IMG/VR virus record: IMGVR_UViG_3300021425_001670
Location: 1 to 25,766 of that record
DNA length: 25,766 bases
Direction: 5' to 3' (one strand)
From: a virus
Under the pieces are notes generated by a model. It worked only from the letters and a program-made list of their open reading frames with translations. It searched no databases and was not told the origin of the DNA. Below, piece by piece: positions 8,057-15,327 of this stretch. Within the stretch, counting starts at the first letter, position 1; every line of letters starts with the position of its first letter. A program made the position numbers and the translations under genes.

Positions 8057-8385
8057 TGTTTTATCCTAATATCATATCGTTGTGGTTGTTGAAATAGTTT
8101 GTTGGTATCTTCGAATCGACCCTCTTCAATGGTGTCCATCCAAATGACAAAGTCAGCTTCTGCAATATCTCTCAACTCAGAAGTTGGACATACAAAATCT
8201 ACAATGCCCCATTGCCCACTCATGTAGCGAGCTTGGTTCTGTCTACCAATAGGTGAAAAATCCCAGTTGTCTGTATACTCTCTAACAGTATCAGCATTGT
8301 GGTGAGGGATTAAAAAGTGGTAGGACAACTCCCTTGCGAGAGTTGTCTTTCCTGAGCCAGGCAGCCCCATGATGAGTATCTTCAT
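7951..8385 (-). CDS. P-loop kinase (adenylylsulfate-kinase-like)
   Basis: 144 residues. MKILIMGLPGSGKTTLAREL gives a Walker A loop (GLPGSGKT, 7-14); HHNADTVRE and FVIWMDTIEEGRFEDTNKLF follow the APS-kinase-like pattern. The recognisable fold ends near residue 108 (QPQRYDI). The last 35 residues are encoded where the next gene's conserved HxGH region is read in another frame, so this tail is probably not conserved. ATG at 8385 overlaps the DUF932 stop as TAATG. It likely phosphorylates a small molecule and hands it to the adjacent nucleotidyltransferase; APS itself is not certain as substrate. Confidence 0.8.
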   Translation of the reverse strand: MKILIMGLPGSGKTTLARELSYHFLIPHHNADTVREYTDNWDFSPIGRQNQARYMSGQWGIVDFVCPTSELRDIAEADFVIWMDTIEEGRFEDTNKLFQQPQRYDIRIKQWIGLNQLRKCLEDFSPGIKGIQSFLSDALPKLVK

Positions 8386-9335
8386 TAGGACACCAGCGCG
8401 TATTCCACAGCTTTCTCAACTGCTTTGACTTTGCGTGATTGGTTTACACCGAACCATGCAGAGGTTAAACGAGTATCGTTCTCACGACCCATCTGGTGGT
8501 CAGTCAGGTAGGTCACACTGTTCAGTGCTTGCCACCATGTTCCCTCACCGAACTCTGCGCCAGGCTGAGTTTCCAGAACTTCATATGCTTTCTTTGCATT
8601 CGTGGTCAGGTCTTCGATAGTCTTGACATTGACTTCTTTCTTACCTTGATAGGTGCGAGGGAATACCTCGTTGTAGTAACCAATCAGTGCATCCATGTCG
8701 AAGCGTTTGGACGAAAGAAACTCTGCGGTCTCTTTATACTGTTGGAACTTCTCAGATGCGATACCCAAAGTCTCTTTTACTGAGTCAGGGTTGAATGCAG
8801 TGCGGTGGTTCAGAGACACCGAGTTTGCAACCTTCTGACCAAGCGACAGTGACAGTGTGTTGTTGCACACTACACGAATCGGTGTGAACCGAATGTCGAT
8901 TGACTTACCATACTGATGTGGGTTGGAGAACAAGAGATATGAGTCAACTTGGTCTTCACCAAGAATCGTAAAGGTGTCTTTCACCTTTGCAAGACCCCAT
9001 ACCATGTTACCATCTTTGAGTGAACCAGCGGTGTGCATTTCCATGTCACCCGCAAGGACATACTCAGAGAAGAACTCAAACGCTTCTTCATTCTGAACGG
9101 GATTCCATCCTTTACCGATGACATCCAGAACTTTGTTGTCAGAGGAACGGACAAGTGCTTGTTTGCCTTCCACTGTTGCACCAGATGATGTTACGAGGTC
9201 TTCTTTCTCAACTGTCCAGTCCAGACCAGCCTTCTCCATCATCTGACGGGGAGTCAGGTCATTTGATACAGGAACACCAAGTCCGTGCCACGGAACTTCT
9301 CCTGCGTATGCCATTGTTTCTACTGCATGTGCCAT
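8385..9335 (-). CDS. DUF932 phage/plasmid-like protein
   Basis: 316 residues. MAHAVETMAYAGEVPWHGLGVPV at the N-terminus is the hallmark of the DUF932 family found on phages and plasmids. Family function is not established. The body is soluble, with conserved pieces such as FTPIRVVCNNTL and a C-terminal TSAWFGVNQSRK. ATG 9335 is chosen over TTG 9341 because AAGGAG lies 7 nt ahead of it. A strong sigma70-like promoter stands directly upstream with a leader of about 28 nt, so this should be an early gene leading the run toward 6373. Confidence 0.88.
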   Translation of the reverse strand: MAHAVETMAYAGEVPWHGLGVPVSNDLTPRQMMEKAGLDWTVEKEDLVTSSGATVEGKQALVRSSDNKVLDVIGKGWNPVQNEEAFEFFSEYVLAGDMEMHTAGSLKDGNMVWGLAKVKDTFTILGEDQVDSYLLFSNPHQYGKSIDIRFTPIRVVCNNTLSLSLGQKVANSVSLNHRTAFNPDSVKETLGIASEKFQQYKETAEFLSSKRFDMDALIGYYNEVFPRTYQGKKEVNVKTIEDLTTNAKKAYEVLETQPGAEFGEGTWWQALNSVTYLTDHQMGRENDTRLTSAWFGVNQSRKVKAVEKAVEYALVS

Positions 9336-9369
9336 AATCAATCTCCTTCTAGTTTGCGATTATGTTTTT

Positions 9370-9398
9370 ATAATAACACAAACTTATAATAAAGTCAA
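9370..9398 (-). promoter_or_regulatory. Sigma70-like promoter, extended -10 (upstream of the DUF932 gene)
   Basis: -35 TTGACT (9393-9398), 17-bp spacer, TGT then -10 TATTAT (9370-9375). The -35 overlaps the stop codon of the oxygenase gene. The sequence just downstream (TATTATAAAAACAT) is identical to that of the promoter at 17464. Confidence 0.85.
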
Positions 9399-9895
9399 GC
9401 GTTTTTTCCAAAAAAAGTTAAAGAAACTCTATCTTTTTTTCCGAAGTTGGGATTGTGTAGGGTGTGTGAGTCAAATGCAACTGCTCGATTTCTTTCCCAC
9501 TCGACATACTCATCTTTGATTGTAGTCCCCTGTCCTTCGCATCCAAGCATATACAGGACACCAGAGCGCTCAAAGTTTTTGTCAATGTGTTGGGGGATTT
9601 CCATTCCATATGTCTGAAGTGTAGGAAAGGTCTCTACGGGATGTCGAAAGAAAGTCATCAATGTGACCTCAATAGACAACTCGTTTCGAATCGTATCAAC
9701 CACATCACCAAACAGGTCTACCAGATTGTCACTACGGTAACAGTCAATCCAGTCTTGAACTGCGTAGTATGCACCACCCCGTCTTTCGCCGTAGTCATAC
9801 GCACTATACATTCTACACTCTTGATAAGCTTGAACCAACTCCTCGAAGGAGTCATCACTCAAAAAGTTATCAACTACTTGGACTGAAGATTTCAA
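9395..9895 (-). CDS. 2OG-Fe(II) oxygenase-like protein
   Basis: 166 residues. EIPQHIDKNFERSGVLYML places an H-x-D pair at 103/105, and FDSHTLHNPNFGKKDRVSLTFF supplies a distal His (144 or 147) and Arg 156 for 2-oxoglutarate, the order expected in small prolyl-hydroxylase-like oxygenases of phages. The N-terminus (VVDNFLSDDSFEEL) is typical of that group. The start is TTG at 9895, since no in-frame ATG occurs before residue 29; it overlaps the cyclase stop by 26 bp. The substrate is unknown. It ends the long operon that begins at the 15268 late promoter. Confidence 0.75.
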   Translation of the reverse strand: MKSSVQVVDNFLSDDSFEELVQAYQECRMYSAYDYGERRGGAYYAVQDWIDCYRSDNLVDLFGDVVDTIRNELSIEVTLMTFFRHPVETFPTLQTYGMEIPQHIDKNFERSGVLYMLGCEGQGTTIKDEYVEWERNRAVAFDSHTLHNPNFGKKDRVSLTFFGKNA

Positions 9896-11687
9896 TGGTC
9901 TCTTCCTTACCCTTCACCTTGATATCACCAATCTTCTTGGTCGGTATATCAATCTGGTCATTTGTGTATGACGATATGATTGTCTTGTAATCTATGTAGT
10001 CACCCCGTGCGGCAGTGGCTTCTAATCTTGCGGCGAGATTGACCGCATCTCCAATAACTGAGTAATCAAATCTGGATTCAGAACCCATATTCCCAACAAT
10101 ACAGTCACCAGTATTAACTCCAGTCCCCACGTTGATAGGAGGGAGACCACGCGCCTCATATTTTTCTCGAAGTTCATTTGTCTTCTCCTCAATCTCGATA
10201 GCAGACTTTACCGCCATCTCTGCGTGGTTGGGACAAGGCAACGGTGCGTTCCAGAATGCCATGATGCAATCACCCATATACTTATCTATTGTTCCACCGT
10301 TGCGTAGAATGATGTTGGTCATCTCGTTCAGGTATTCGTTGATTAGATGCACGAGCCCTTCAGGGTCATCGTTATTTTTGTAGTGTTCTGATATCGGAGT
10401 GAACCCACAGATGTCCATAAACAGGAATGTCATCTCTTTGCGTTCACCACCCAGTTTCATCAGGGACGGGTCACTTGCAAGCATGTCAACCATGTCGGGT
10501 GATAGGTATGTCCCGAACTGACCCTTAATCATTTGCTTCGCTTTGAACTGTGTATAGAACTGAACAAACGAACCGTGTGCAAAGATTATAACAAATGTTA
10601 TAACAGGGAAGATAGGGTCAAGGAGCATGAAGGTATTGTCGAATATCAGTGACGCACCATACACGAAACTTGAACTGATAATGAGAAAGACTACCCCCGA
10701 AATCACGATGGAAAGTTTAGATAACATGAATAGTATCACTATCGATACCACAATCGTTGCGAAAAGTTCATAAAACTTGAACTCTGGCATTCGTGTGATA
10801 GTCACACCGTCAATCATTGTCTTCAACAGGTTTGCCTGAATGTCGTGCGGATACATCGCACCGATAGGTGTAGAGACGAGTGACGAACCCTCAAAGGTCG
10901 CGCCTAGTATCGCAATACTTCCGCTGGGTATCTGGTCTATCTCTGTGAAGGAATATCTCTTGAACTCATTCCAGAATGCAATACGCACATTACTATTATC
11001 GTCTGTCTGCACCACATCGAACTTCGGTATGCGAACAAATCGTATTCCATAATCGTCCGTCTTGACTTGATATGATATGTCCCCCGCAGCCACGCGAAGG
11101 ATATCCAGTGCGAAGGCAGGATACATGCGTCCCTCGAAGTTCTCAATCAAGGGGACTCTGCGTGTGATACCATCAACATCCTGTGTTGCAGAGATTGTTC
11201 CGTAACCGATTGCCGCATCCATGATTTCGGGTCGTGCAAATAACATACCTTTAATCTCTGGTCGAAACTCTACCGCATCACGTTCCCCAAAGGTTGCAAC
11301 ACCGACAGGTTTTGGTCTGCGGTCTGTGTTTGTTTTGTTGCTCGGCGCGACTGCGATTACAGCATTCATATCAAACAGAGTATCCGCAAATGCCTCGTCA
11401 CCCCCAAACCTGTCTGGTTCTGACAATAAGATATTGATACCCAGTATCGAGTTGTTCAGTTTCACCAACTCATTTGCCATCGTTTCGCGGGGGATTGGAT
11501 ACTGACCGAACTCCTCTAGAGTTGATTCGTCAATATCAATAAGGACAATCTGTTCGGATTGTTTTGATTCCTGTCCTCTTTGCATTGAGTCAAAGAAAGA
11601 CAGTCTCGCACTTTCAAGGAGAAAGGGGTCGAGCAGTCTCAGGGTTACCATCAACCCCAGTGTAATAAGGACATGCCATGTTTTCAT
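9870..11687 (-). CDS. CHASE2-domain adenylate cyclase (class III)
   Basis: 605 residues. An N-terminal membrane segment (4-24) is followed by a CHASE2 extracytoplasmic sensor (about 30-300, with IVLIDIDESTLEEFGQYPIPR), three membrane helices (about 305-375) and a cytoplasmic class III cyclase (about 415-600). Catalytic residues look intact: metal Asp 425 (FLFMDICGFT) and Asp 473 (YMGDCIMAFW), Lys 469 and Asp 541 at the purine-selectivity positions (adenine-type), Asn 550 and Arg 554 for the transition state. It should make cAMP from ATP in response to a periplasmic cue. The start overlaps the FecR gene stop (ATGA), and FecR/CHASE2-cyclase neighbours are also seen in bacterial genomes. A full-length membrane cyclase is very unusual cargo for a phage. 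Confidence 0.93.
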   Translation of the reverse strand: MKTWHVLITLGLMVTLRLLDPFLLESARLSFFDSMQRGQESKQSEQIVLIDIDESTLEEFGQYPIPRETMANELVKLNNSILGINILLSEPDRFGGDEAFADTLFDMNAVIAVAPSNKTNTDRRPKPVGVATFGERDAVEFRPEIKGMLFARPEIMDAAIGYGTISATQDVDGITRRVPLIENFEGRMYPAFALDILRVAAGDISYQVKTDDYGIRFVRIPKFDVVQTDDNSNVRIAFWNEFKRYSFTEIDQIPSGSIAILGATFEGSSLVSTPIGAMYPHDIQANLLKTMIDGVTITRMPEFKFYELFATIVVSIVILFMLSKLSIVISGVVFLIISSSFVYGASLIFDNTFMLLDPIFPVITFVIIFAHGSFVQFYTQFKAKQMIKGQFGTYLSPDMVDMLASDPSLMKLGGERKEMTFLFMDICGFTPISEHYKNNDDPEGLVHLINEYLNEMTNIILRNGGTIDKYMGDCIMAFWNAPLPCPNHAEMAVKSAIEIEEKTNELREKYEARGLPPINVGTGVNTGDCIVGNMGSESRFDYSVIGDAVNLAARLEATAARGDYIDYKTIISSYTNDQIDIPTKKIGDIKVKGKEETIEIFSPSS

Positions 11688-12790
11688 TGTTTGATATTTA
11701 TAGTAGTATTACCACCACCATTGACCATGATGGGGTCAAGTTCTTTCCCTTCTGTGTCGATATTGATTGTAGTCTCTTCATCACTTGCAACCGATATCTC
11801 TATTTGTGATGTGACATTACGAATCATCGTAATCTTATCACCCTCAACAATCGTGCTGATTTGAGTCACTGTATCAAAGCCCTCGCTTGTCCCTTCTACG
11901 ACAGTATCACCCTTATCCTCTTTCTCTTTCAACAATTCTGCGTCTAGGTCAGAGTAGTTATCTAGTAGGTTTTCGAGAAGTTCCACATCAAGGAAATTGA
12001 TATCAAGTTCTGTAAATTCCAGATAGTCACGTTCTAGTTCCTCGTCTTCTAATAGTTGTTCATCGAGAAAGTCGATATCAAGAGGATTGATATTCTTACT
12101 ACTATTCACTGAAGTATAGAACTCTTGTTCCGTCATTCTCTCTCGCGGTGGATTAATAATCAAAATGTTATCCAGCATATCTAGAGTCAGGTCTAGAATG
12201 GCAGGATTGCTGGGAGGCATCTCACTCACAGAGGTTGTGGTGGATTCAAACGGTTTGTTCAACACCACCTCACCAGTCATAGTTGCAACAATAATCTCAC
12301 CCGATGATATCCCATTCACATCGGGCAACAATACTACAAGTGTTCGACCAAACTCGTCTACGGTCACAGTAAAGTCTGTGCCGCGAATACCGATTGAGGC
12401 AGTCGGTGTTCTCAATCTAATATTCTCTTTTTCAATCGTCCCAAGTTTGCCTGTAATGAAACGAGCAGTTCCCTGCGCGAATGTCATTGCAAGGTCAGAC
12501 TTGCTTGGGTCATCATCAAACACCACATTGTCAATCACAATGCGTGTGTGTTCGGTCATGCGAAGTTTCGAATCATCGACAAACTTCACCTGCATACGCC
12601 CCTCGCCCGTGCGAAGGTCGTCTTTTGATATTATGTCGAACCCTTTTTCAGGTTCGATTTCATTTGTGTCTCTAACTACTTGTCTCCAGCCGACTGCACG
12701 GTCAATGAGACCCACATCCTTACTGGCAGCCTGTAGCGGTGCCAGAATCAGACTGAGAAACACATAAGGTATTATCCGTAGTTGCGTCAC
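11684..12790 (-). CDS. Exported FecR-domain protein
   Basis: 368 residues from GTG 12790, which follows GAGGGTTCAG; a TTG at 12808 is the alternative. A signal peptide (PYVFLSLILAPLQA, about 8-21) predicts export to the periplasm. The FecR domain (about 30-175) includes SDLAMTFAQGTARFITG and the hallmark TPTASIGIRGTDFTV (about 128-142). The C-terminal half is highly acidic with an internal repeat: DIDFLDEQLLE (about 238) and DINFLDVELLE (about 263). FecR domains relay envelope signals; here the partner is probably the CHASE2 sensor encoded next, overlapping as ATGA. It overlaps the curlin-like gene by 71 bp at its 5' end. No sigma-factor gene is adjacent, so the classical FecI/FecR arrangement is not indicated. 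Confidence 0.85.
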   Translation of the reverse strand: MTQLRIIPYVFLSLILAPLQAASKDVGLIDRAVGWRQVVRDTNEIEPEKGFDIISKDDLRTGEGRMQVKFVDDSKLRMTEHTRIVIDNVVFDDDPSKSDLAMTFAQGTARFITGKLGTIEKENIRLRTPTASIGIRGTDFTVTVDEFGRTLVVLLPDVNGISSGEIIVATMTGEVVLNKPFESTTTSVSEMPPSNPAILDLTLDMLDNILIINPPRERMTEQEFYTSVNSSKNINPLDIDFLDEQLLEDEELERDYLEFTELDINFLDVELLENLLDNYSDLDAELLKEKEDKGDTVVEGTSEGFDTVTQISTIVEGDKITMIRNVTSQIEISVASDEETTINIDTEGKELDPIMVNGGGNTTINIKQ

Positions 12791-13457
12791 CTGAACCCTC
12801 GATTTCAATGCTTAATGTATCGGTCTGCAATGTAGACTGTTGGTCTACTTGTATGTCCCAATAGTTGGTCGTTCCTACACCGTCAATGGTGAGAGAGTGA
12901 CCATCGTAACCGTCAACATCGATGTCGATAGTAACATTACTTCCCAAGAAGTCGATAGCATTTGTTGCGTTGTTCGCATCGATATCTGCGCCTACATTAT
13001 TGTAGTCACCATCGATAGTCCAGTCAACATCTGCTCCTGTTGCTTGGTCATTGTTACCTACAGCAAGGTCAAGCGTATTGTTGTTCCCGTCAAGGTCAAT
13101 CATAAAGTCTCCACTACCAGCACCGTAGGTATCCGTTGGGTCAATCTCAATCTTGACTGTGTTTGTATCACCGTCAACATCAAGGTCTAATACATTACTG
13201 TCACCGATGATGTTACCCAATACTTTGTTGGTATCTCCAACAGTATCGATGCTGACAGTGACATCAGTCCCGTCAATCTTCATCTTCGTGGTGTCGGTAT
13301 CGTTTGCCCCAATTTTGTTGCCACTACCGTCTTGAGTAATATCGATATCTGCACCAGACCCTACTTGGTCGATGTAGACCGCATTATCAGCCCATACAGG
13401 CGATGTCCCTGCGTTTACTAGGAACAGCATCACAAATATTCTTTGCAAAGTGTTCAT
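12720..13457 (-). CDS. Exported curlin-like repeat protein (putative amyloid subunit)
   Basis: 245 residues from ATG 13457 with a very strong ribosome site (AAAGGAG). A clear signal peptide ends at VWA (23). The mature protein opens with VYIDQVGSGADIDITQDG, the Q-x-G-x-x-N...Q-x-G-x-x-N rhythm of CsgA/CsgB curlin repeats. Later repeats keep the roughly 20-residue spacing and Gly/Asn positions (DGDTNTVKIEID, DGNNNTLDLAV, DGDYNNVGADID) but replace Gln with Asp, giving a very acidic, probably calcium-binding or beta-solenoid chain. Two cysteines close the protein (C232, C244). Its place directly after csgG makes it the likely substrate of that pore. True amyloid formation is unproven. Confidence 0.75.
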   Translation of the reverse strand: MNTLQRIFVMLFLVNAGTSPVWADNAVYIDQVGSGADIDITQDGSGNKIGANDTDTTKMKIDGTDVTVSIDTVGDTNKVLGNIIGDSNVLDLDVDGDTNTVKIEIDPTDTYGAGSGDFMIDLDGNNNTLDLAVGNNDQATGADVDWTIDGDYNNVGADIDANNATNAIDFLGSNVTIDIDVDGYDGHSLTIDGVGTTNYWDIQVDQQSTLQTDTLSIEIEGSGDATTDNTLCVSQSDSGTATGCQ

Positions 13458-13458
13458 C

Positions 13459-14271
13459 TTACTCTCCTTTGAATGTCCAGAACTGTTTTCTGTTTCCAAG
13501 TTCTATCAGTTCTAGGACACCTGTTTCAATCGCCCGTTGAGTGGCAATCGAAACGCTTTCGTTACGGGCAGTTCCAGACTCTATCTCAACGAGTCTAGTT
13601 CCCTGTTCTACATAACGAAATACGTCTCCGCCAAATGCGACAGATAGTATGGTCTTGCTTGTTATGACATCAAGCAATACCTCACCAGTCGCAACACTTA
13701 TCAACCTCATGTTGATTGTCACCGTGTCACGACTAAACTCTCTGGAAGAGCCGATGCCGAGATATCTCGCACCCGCACCTCCACTTTCGGTAGAGTGGTC
13801 ATATCCCACAATACCCCCTGCAATAATCATACCAGCGAATGTCAATGCTGGTAGTTTCTTTGCACCTTTTCCGTCATAAGACTCTCGTGTCTGTCTTATG
13901 AGTTGTCTCTCTTTCGTTAACCAGTCCAATGCAGTTCTATCGACTACCTTGAAGAACTTACCATTAGACGCACGAGTCAAAGCACGAATCAGATATACAT
14001 CTGGTGCTTGAGTCACAACAGAACTAAATGATGTCCCACCATTTGCGTTTTGTCTTTTCTGCCCTGTCTGGTCGGTGAACGAATAAATCGCTACCGTTGG
14101 TTTGCGTATCGGCGGTTCAATGTTCTGTAGTTGTTCTATGAGAAGATTCGATTGAACTTTGACTGGTTCTGGTTGTGCTGGTATATCCCAGCTAGTCCCA
14201 CCTAGTGTGGTGCAACTAGAAACCAAAATCGCCGATAGGAACAGTAATGACAGTCGTGCTACCATCTTCAT
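13459..14271 (-). CDS. csgG: CsgG, curli secretion pore lipoprotein
   Basis: 270 residues, near the E. coli CsgG length. A lipoprotein signal ends in ILVSSC (Cys 20). Conserved CsgG features are visible: VAIYSFTDQTGQ (60-71), SFSSVVTQA, LIRALTRASNGKFFKVVDR, IAGGIVGYDHSTESGGAGARYLGIG, TVTINMRLISVATGEVLLDV, TSKTILSVAFGGDVFRYVE and the RAIETGVLELIELG end. In bacteria CsgG forms a nonameric outer-membrane channel that exports curli subunits. Its start overlaps csgF by 56 bp and its stop is one base from the curlin-like start, so the three are translationally coupled. CsgE, the periplasmic adaptor, is not seen in the window and may come from the host or be unnecessary. Confidence 0.95.
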   Translation of the reverse strand: MKMVARLSLLFLSAILVSSCTTLGGTSWDIPAQPEPVKVQSNLLIEQLQNIEPPIRKPTVAIYSFTDQTGQKRQNANGGTSFSSVVTQAPDVYLIRALTRASNGKFFKVVDRTALDWLTKERQLIRQTRESYDGKGAKKLPALTFAGMIIAGGIVGYDHSTESGGAGARYLGIGSSREFSRDTVTINMRLISVATGEVLLDVITSKTILSVAFGGDVFRYVEQGTRLVEIESGTARNESVSIATQRAIETGVLELIELGNRKQFWTFKGE

Positions 14272-14749
14272 CGGTTACCGTTAACTCCACTGTGTTTTCT
14301 ACATCATCTTTTACATATGAGATACCCGCCCCTTCGATTTCAAATTCACCTTGATTGGTTGGGTTCTCACCGAACATCTCTTCCACAAGTTGTCTGGACA
14401 GTGTAGAGTAAATTCGACTTTCTACGTTTCGTATAAACTTAGCAAGTGTCGTATTCTTTGCGTCTCGTTCTATTTCTTTTTGTAGGTCTTCTAGTTCTTG
14501 TTCTAACGCTTGTTTGCGTGAGGTCTCTTGGTTCTCAATCGTCAGATAGTGTGATGACTGATTGATACCATTGAATGACGGGGATTTGAAGTTATGTTCG
14601 ATTGGTGCGCCTATCGCATGACCTATACCCAGACCCCAAAGGATACCCACAACAAACCACAATACAGGACTAAAGATTAACTCTCCCTTAGTCTTTCCTG
14701 CATTGACCATCAAATCCCATGACTTTTGTTCTCTAGGTGTTCTCTTCAT
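14216..14749 (-). CDS. csgF: CsgF-like curli assembly protein with N-terminal membrane segment
   Basis: 177 residues. From about residue 52 it matches CsgF in layout: NFKSPSFNG (CsgG-binding segment, RNPNFGGNP in E. coli), SSHYLTIENQETSRK, LAKFIRNVESRIYSTLSRQL, and a C-terminal VELTVTDEDGSTTVITVPIGDFGF like the NVTDRKTGQTSTIQV end of E. coli CsgF. CsgF plugs the CsgG channel at the cell surface and helps nucleate fibres. Unusually, about 25 charged residues precede a long hydrophobic stretch (25-48), much longer than a normal signal peptide; ATG 14710 would shorten this. ATG 14749 has AAAGG 7 nt upstream and overlaps the previous gene by 17 bp. Confidence 0.85.
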   Translation of the reverse strand: MKRTPREQKSWDLMVNAGKTKGELIFSPVLWFVVGILWGLGIGHAIGAPIEHNFKSPSFNGINQSSHYLTIENQETSRKQALEQELEDLQKEIERDAKNTTLAKFIRNVESRIYSTLSRQLVEEMFGENPTNQGEFEIEGAGISYVKDDVENTVELTVTDEDGSTTVITVPIGDFGF

Positions 14750-14981
14750 CGTCCTGCCTTTTTAACTCAATCGCTGTATCGAGTTTCTGTTGTAATCGTA
14801 TGATATCATTGTCAAGCATACGAATACGGTCAATTAAACCGATAAGAGTTACATGCGCTTCACCCAATTTGACTTCCACTTTCTCTGTAATGGTCTTCCA
14901 GACAAAGTAAATCATATACAACATACCTACTGCGGCAACAATCGGAAATCCAAAGTCCTTGATTGCTTGAACAATATCCAT
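14733..14981 (-). CDS. One-helix membrane protein with coiled coil, paralogue 2
   Basis: 82 residues. An N-terminal hydrophobic helix (FPIVAAVGMLYMIYFVWKTI, 12-31) is followed by a charged, probably coiled-coil tail (HVTLIGLIDRIRMLDNDIIRLQQKLDTAI). The same plan and several positions (GFPI, DNDIIR against NHDMIR) recur in the preceding gene, so they are likely duplicates. It has a strong ribosome site (GAGGAG) and starts on the upstream stop (TAATG). Small holin-like proteins of the BhlA type share this architecture, so lysis or membrane-channel function is possible, but the position ahead of csgF/csgG could equally mean a secretion accessory. Confidence 0.7.
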   Translation of the reverse strand: MDIVQAIKDFGFPIVAAVGMLYMIYFVWKTITEKVEVKLGEAHVTLIGLIDRIRMLDNDIIRLQQKLDTAIELKRQDDEENT

Positions 14982-15262
14982 TAATCTCTCCTCGCATCAT
15001 GTTTACCATCGGCACGAGAGATTCTTTGTAGGTCTGGTTTTATTCCCAGAACAACACACATAGTTGTATCGATACGAATCATGTCATGATTCATAGTCTT
15101 AACGCGATTATCAAGGGCTCCAACAATCCCGTGTAGGGATTCAACTTGACCTATCACGCCATTCATGATGTATTTGAGAGTCAGAAACATAAAGAAACCG
15201 CCGATTAATGCGGCAGCGATTGGAAACCCTAATTCTGCGATTAGAGTTAACACATTCTCCAT
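14981..15262 (-). CDS. One-helix membrane protein with coiled coil, paralogue 1
   Basis: 93 residues from ATG 15262 (MENVLTLIAELGFPIAAALI), matching the start of its paralogue downstream (MDIVQAIKDFGFPIVAAV). A TTG at 15298 is possible, but it lies upstream of the late promoter box and would not be on that transcript. A hydrophobic helix (about 12-33) is followed by a helical tail (HGIVGALDNRVKTMNHDMIRID) and a basic end. It is the first gene after the 15268 late promoter, with its ATG almost at the predicted transcript start. Holin-like or secretion-accessory roles are guesses. Confidence 0.65.
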   Translation of the reverse strand: MENVLTLIAELGFPIAAALIGGFFMFLTLKYIMNGVIGQVESLHGIVGALDNRVKTMNHDMIRIDTTMCVVLGIKPDLQRISRADGKHDARRD

Positions 15263-15267
15263 GTTTC

Positions 15268-15275
15268 TATTTATA
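15268..15275 (-). promoter_or_regulatory. T4-type late promoter for the curli/FecR/cyclase operon
   Basis: An exact TATAAATA (context CTTATAAATAGAAAC) sits between a terminator and the first gene of the seven-gene run. By the T4 rule the transcript would start within a few bases of the ATG at 15262, so the first gene may be read from a very short leader. No early-type promoter was found between 15262 and 9870, which points to late-only expression. Confidence 0.7.
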
Positions 15276-15296
15276 AGGAAAGGGGTCTCTATAGAC

Positions 15297-15327
15297 AAAA
15301 AAATGAGAGACTAACCGTGGGTCTCTC
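15297..15327 (-). terminator. Rho-independent terminator after the TauD-like gene
   Basis: On the minus strand GAGAGAC, a 9-nt loop and GTCTCTC form a perfect 7-bp stem (15321-15327 with 15305-15311), followed one base later by seven Ts (15303-15297). It separates the tmRNA/tRNA/TauD transcript from the operon starting at 15268. The 80 bp between it and the TauD-like stop hold nothing recognisable. Confidence 0.8.

Noticed and set aside
11695-11702. TATAAATA just ahead of the cyclase start.
   Set aside because: It lies in the last FecR codons (I-N-I), only a few bases before the cyclase ATG, and the two genes are already coupled by an ATGA overlap; not convincing as a separate promoter.
12165-12767. 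A 200-codon plus-strand open frame.
   Set aside because: It is the complement of the FecR gene, has no sensible domain or ribosome site, and no plus-strand gene is supported anywhere in the window.
12840-13457. Regularly repeated DNA in the curlin-like gene as a CRISPR-like or tandem DNA repeat.
   Set aside because: The repetition is at protein level (Gly/Asp/Asn spacing); the DNA units are not identical and there are no spacers.
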